A stretch of 64,000 bases of DNA from Falsiroseomonas ponticola. GTDB lineage: Bacteria; Pseudomonadota; Alphaproteobacteria; Acetobacterales; Acetobacteraceae. The DNA lies in assembly GCF_016805305.1 (NCBI RefSeq), contig NZ_JAERQN010000008.1:248001-312000 (forward strand). The letters are read 5' to 3'. The position numbers and the translations under genes were made by a program. Shown here in pieces: positions 61,336-64,000 of this stretch (its first letter is position 1; every line of letters starts with the position of its first letter). The notes beneath the pieces were generated by a model. It did no database searches. It was given only the letters and a program-made list of their open reading frames with translations, and was not told the DNA's origin.

Positions 61336-62313
61336 ATGCCGACCATGATCGCCTTCCGCTGCCCCCATCCCGGCTGCGGCGCCAGCCTGGCGGAGAGCGC
61401 GGATGGCACGGGCCTGGTGTGCGCCGCCGGCCATGCCTTCCCCTTCGCGCCCGGCACGCGCATCCCGGTCTTCGAGGACGCGCCCGCCGGCAGCAGCGAA
61501 TACTCCATCGTCGATGCCGCGGCGATCCACGACAACGCGCTGCGCTGGCTCTTCGCCACCTTCGGCACGGATGAGGCGACGCTGCGCGAACGCCTGGTCG
61601 CCCGGCTGCGTTTGCGCCCCGGCCAATCCGTGCTGGTCACCGGCGCGGGCGCGGGCAACGACCTGCCGCATATCGCGGAGAAGCTCGGCGGCCAGGGCAG
61701 CATCCACGCGCAGGACATCGCGAGCCAGATGCTGCTGGCGGGTGCGGAGCGCTGCGGGGATGCGATCGCCGCCATGGGCATCGACATCCGCTTCTCCGTC
61801 TGCGACGCCACGCGCCTGCCCTATGGCGATGCCGTCTTCGACGCCGCCTACCATTATGGCGGCATCAACCTCTTCTCCAGCATCGAGCGCGGCATCGCGG
61901 AGATGGACCGCGTGGTGAAGCCCGGCGGCCGCATCGTCATCGCGGATGAAGGCATGGGCGCCTGGCTGCTGAAGTCGGAACTCGGCCGCGCGCTGATCGC
62001 CAACAACGCGCTCTATGCCCACCAGGCGCCGCTGGCGCTGCTGCCGGAGACGGCGCGCGACGTCACCCTCTCCTTCGAGCTGCACAACTGCTTCTACGTC
62101 ATCGACTTCACCCGGGGCGACGGCCCGCTGCCCATCGACCTCGACGTGCCGCATGTCGGCCGCCGCGGCGGCAGCATCCGCAAGCGCTTCGCCGGGCAGC
62201 TGGAAGGCGTCGATCCCGCGCTGAAGGAGGCGCTGTACCGGGAGGCGGAGCGCCAGGGCGTCAGCCGGGTCGAGTTCCTCGAGACGGCGCTGCGCGCCGC
62301 GCTGGGGCGCTGA
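61336..62313 (+). CDS. Class I SAM-dependent methyltransferase 2 with N-terminal zinc ribbon
   Basis: 325 residues. The N-terminus has a C-x4-C ... C-x3-H set (CPHPGCGASL, LVCAAGHAFPF) like the zinc ribbons of Trm112-type and RlmA-like proteins. The SAM domain has VLVTGAGAGNDLPHIAEKLG, HAQDIASQMLLAGAER and PYGDAVFDAAYHYGGINLF, with the C-terminal region extending past the usual fold. ATG 61336 is chosen; GTG 61330 or ATG 61345 are close alternatives. Target unknown. Confidence 0.85.
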   Translation: MPTMIAFRCPHPGCGASLAESADGTGLVCAAGHAFPFAPGTRIPVFEDAPAGSSEYSIVDAAAIHDNALRWLFATFGTDEATLRERLVARLRLRPGQSVLVTGAGAGNDLPHIAEKLGGQGSIHAQDIASQMLLAGAERCGDAIAAMGIDIRFSVCDATRLPYGDAVFDAAYHYGGINLFSSIERGIAEMDRVVKPGGRIVIADEGMGAWLLKSELGRALIANNALYAHQAPLALLPETARDVTLSFELHNCFYVIDFTRGDGPLPIDLDVPHVGRRGGSIRKRFAGQLEGVDPALKEALYREAERQGVSRVEFLETALRAALGR

Positions 62314-62315
62314 GC

Positions 62316-63296
62316 ATGCATCCGCTGCGGCGGTCGCTGGAATCGGGGCGGCCCTTCGCCTGGCGGAAGGCGGGGCGCGTCTATGCGCCGGACATGCCCG
62401 GCTTCACCCATGGATCGCATCCCTGCGCCATCCACCACGCGGGCGACCGCTTCGTCATCGCCTTCACCTGCCGGGATGCGCAGCAGCGATCCCAGGCCTT
62501 CCTGTCCCACGCCACCATCCGCGACGGGGCGATGGTGCTGGAGGGCACGCCCAGGCTGGTGATGACGCATGGCGCGCCCGGCACCTTCGATTGCGACGGC
62601 GTCATCGGCGTCTGCATCGTGCCGCAGGGCGGGCGGACCTACCTCTATTACGTCGGCTGGCAGAACCTGCCGGAGGGCATGTGGATCTGCGACACCGGGC
62701 GCGCGATCCTCGACCTCGACAACCTGACCTGCACCCGCGAATTCCAGGGCCCCGTGCTGGGGCGGGACAAGTCGAACCCGCTTTTCGCCGCCGCCACCGC
62801 CATCCTGGTGGAGGATGGACGCTGGCGAACCTGGTACAATTCCGGCATCAGCTGGACGCGGACGGAAGCGGGCTGGCTGCACCATTACGGCATCCACCAC
62901 GCCCATTCGGCCGATGGCGTGGACTGGACCTGCGACCCCGGCCTGGTACTGCCCTTCAAGGACGAACACGAATACGCCTTCGGCCGGCCGACCGTGATCC
63001 GGCGCGACGGCATCCTGTTCATGTGGTTCGCCCACCGCGCCTCCCCGGGCATCCCCACCTACCGCATCGGCTTCGCCCATTCGCGGGATGGGATGAGCTG
63101 GACGCGGCGGGACGACCTGGCCGGCATCGATGTCTCGCCCGATGGCTGGGACAGCGAGATGATCTGCTACCCCTATGTCTTCGAGCATGGGAATCGGACC
63201 TACATGCTCTACAACGGCAACGGCTACGGCAGGACCGGCTTCGGCCTTGCGGTGCTGGACGAGGCGGGGACCGGGGAGGGGGCCGGGCTGGCATGA
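62316..63296 (+). CDS. Five-bladed beta-propeller (glycosidase-like) protein
   Basis: 326 residues with repeated WxxYxSGxxWT-like blades (RTWYNSGISW, WTCDPGLVLPFK, HSRDGMSWTRR, NRTYMLYNGNGYG) of the GH43/GH32-like propeller. Similar unassigned proteins occur in O-antigen and nonulosonic-acid loci. No leader peptide. It may be a cytoplasmic glycan- or sugar-binding or hydrolysing protein; no catalytic Asp/Glu set could be assigned. It starts two bases after the previous stop and overlaps the next gene as ATGA. Confidence 0.8.
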   Translation: MHPLRRSLESGRPFAWRKAGRVYAPDMPGFTHGSHPCAIHHAGDRFVIAFTCRDAQQRSQAFLSHATIRDGAMVLEGTPRLVMTHGAPGTFDCDGVIGVCIVPQGGRTYLYYVGWQNLPEGMWICDTGRAILDLDNLTCTREFQGPVLGRDKSNPLFAAATAILVEDGRWRTWYNSGISWTRTEAGWLHHYGIHHAHSADGVDWTCDPGLVLPFKDEHEYAFGRPTVIRRDGILFMWFAHRASPGIPTYRIGFAHSRDGMSWTRRDDLAGIDVSPDGWDSEMICYPYVFEHGNRTYMLYNGNGYGRTGFGLAVLDEAGTGEGAGLA

Positions 63297-63964
63297 AGCG
63301 CATCGTGCTCGCGGGCAATGCCGTCACGGCGGAGATCCTCGTCCCCTATCTCCGCGCCGATCCGCGCTACACGGTGGTGGGGCTGACGGTCGATGACGCC
63401 TGGGTCGGGGGCGGCAGCGCCTTCGGCCTGCCGGTGGTGGGCCTCTCGGGCCTCCCGGCGGCCTTCCCGGCGGCGGACTGCGCCATCGTCATGGCCATGG
63501 GCTATGGCGGGGTGAACGGGCATCGCCGGTCCATGTTCGAACGGCTGAAGGCCATGGGCTACGCGATCGAGACCTACCTGCACCCGCACGCCCTGATCCA
63601 CACCAGCCACCCGATCGGGGAGGGCAGCGTCATCCTGCCCGGCGCGCTGGTGGAGCCCGAGGCGCGGATCGGCGCCGACACCATGGTCTGGGGCAACGTC
63701 ACCGTCGCGCATCACGCGACGGTCGGCGACCATGCCTGGATCGCCTCCGGCGCCGTCATCTCCGGCAAGGCCGTGATCGGCGACCAGTGCTTCATCGGCG
63801 TCAACGCCACCATCGTGAACGCGGTCACCGTCGGCGCGGCCACCATCGTGGGCGCCGGCGCCCTCATCACCCGGGACGTGGCGCCGGATACGGTGCACCT
63901 GGCTCGCTCGGCGGAGAAGTTCCGCTTCGGCGCCCAGGACTATGCCCGCCATTTCGGATTCTGA
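63293..63964 (+). CDS. NeuD/PglD-type sugar acetyltransferase
   Basis: 223 residues. The N-terminal Rossmann-like domain (MKRIVLAGNAVTAEILVPYL) is followed by the left-handed beta-helix with hexapeptide repeats and the HHATVGDHAWI motif bearing the likely catalytic His. The C-terminal coil VGAGALITRDVAPDTVH ends the helix. These enzymes acetylate amino sugars made for glycans. ATG 63293 overlaps the upstream stop by four bases. It is followed by the next gene after one base. Confidence 0.9.
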   Translation: MKRIVLAGNAVTAEILVPYLRADPRYTVVGLTVDDAWVGGGSAFGLPVVGLSGLPAAFPAADCAIVMAMGYGGVNGHRRSMFERLKAMGYAIETYLHPHALIHTSHPIGEGSVILPGALVEPEARIGADTMVWGNVTVAHHATVGDHAWIASGAVISGKAVIGDQCFIGVNATIVNAVTVGAATIVGAGALITRDVAPDTVHLARSAEKFRFGAQDYARHFGF

Positions 63965-63965
63965 C

Positions 63966-64000
63966 ATGAACCAGCGCCTCAGGACCCTTCTGTCGGATGT
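63966..64000 (+). CDS. Probable acyl/peptidyl carrier protein (partial, runs off the right edge)
   Basis: Only MNQRLRTLLSDV is visible, one base after the acetyltransferase stop. The sequence resembles the first helix of acyl or aminoacyl carrier proteins (x-RLRxLLxDVL). The stand-alone adenylation enzyme upstream needs such a carrier, which supports the reading, but the Ser-containing phosphopantetheine site lies outside the window. Confidence 0.35.
   Translation, partial: MNQRLRTLLSD

Noticed and set aside
1..64000. CRISPR arrays, tRNA or rRNA genes, insertion sequences, phage genes, attachment sites
   Set aside because: I looked for repeat-spacer patterns, cloverleaf-like elements and transposase or integrase motifs and saw none; palindromic clusters at 3461-3591 and 16174-16292 are single sites without spacer arrays.

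Overview
The window is very GC-rich and almost fully coding. Gene order and family content suggest an environmental alphaproteobacterium of the Acetobacteraceae (Roseomonas-like). The clues are rplY-pth-ychF order, a Sox thiosulfate-oxidation tail, a bifunctional PutA next to an Lrp-type regulator, many Bug-family (TctC-like) periplasmic receptors and several molybdenum hydroxylases. The genus is inference. I saw no insertion sequence, prophage, CRISPR array, tRNA or rRNA.

Layout. 1-390: end of a sox operon (soxY tail, soxZ, terminator). 489-3449: translation housekeeping genes (rplY, pth, a small unknown protein, ychF), followed by a dense palindromic repeat cluster. 3595-9386: dipeptidyl carboxypeptidase, a MetE-C-like protein, a GlcG-like protein and an OYE-type iron-sulfur flavoenzyme. 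9510-13726: a complete tripartite tricarboxylate transporter (tctBAC) with a maleate-isomerase-like protein and a RidA-like protein. 13678-16147: a LysR regulator divergent from a GlcD-like flavin oxidase. 16312-20437: an Lrp-type regulator divergent from putA, with a 21-bp inverted repeat between them. 20434-21989: puuE and allA of purine/ureide breakdown.

22290-29988 is a seven-gene minus-strand operon (PuuE-like deacetylase, three orphan Bug receptors, CocE-type hydrolase, cupin, tannase-like esterase). It lies opposite a GntR/FCD regulator that is translationally coupled to a signal-peptide-less NMT1-like protein. 31726-34771 holds an amidase, a HutC-type regulator and a third PuuE-like deacetylase.

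34764-54926 is the most striking part. A minus-strand operon holds two stacked CO-dehydrogenase-like molybdenum hydroxylases plus CoxG, with two Bug receptors just downstream. It faces a plus-strand operon of an acyl-CoA synthetase, quinone oxidoreductase, class II aldolase, luciferase-like flavin monooxygenase and a full Dpp/Opp-type ABC importer. The 178-bp space between them carries two copies of one palindrome about 83 bp apart, so both halves look like one co-regulated uptake-and-degradation system of unknown substrate. Neither large subunit has the CO-dehydrogenase active-site loop.

54923-58806: an aminotransferase and a third, IorAB-type molybdenum hydroxylase with a Tat-type leader. 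59013-64000: the start of what looks like a surface-glycan or glycolipid modification cluster (amino-acid-type adenylation enzyme, two methyltransferases, beta-propeller protein, NeuD/PglD-type acetyltransferase, and the first codons of a probable carrier protein).
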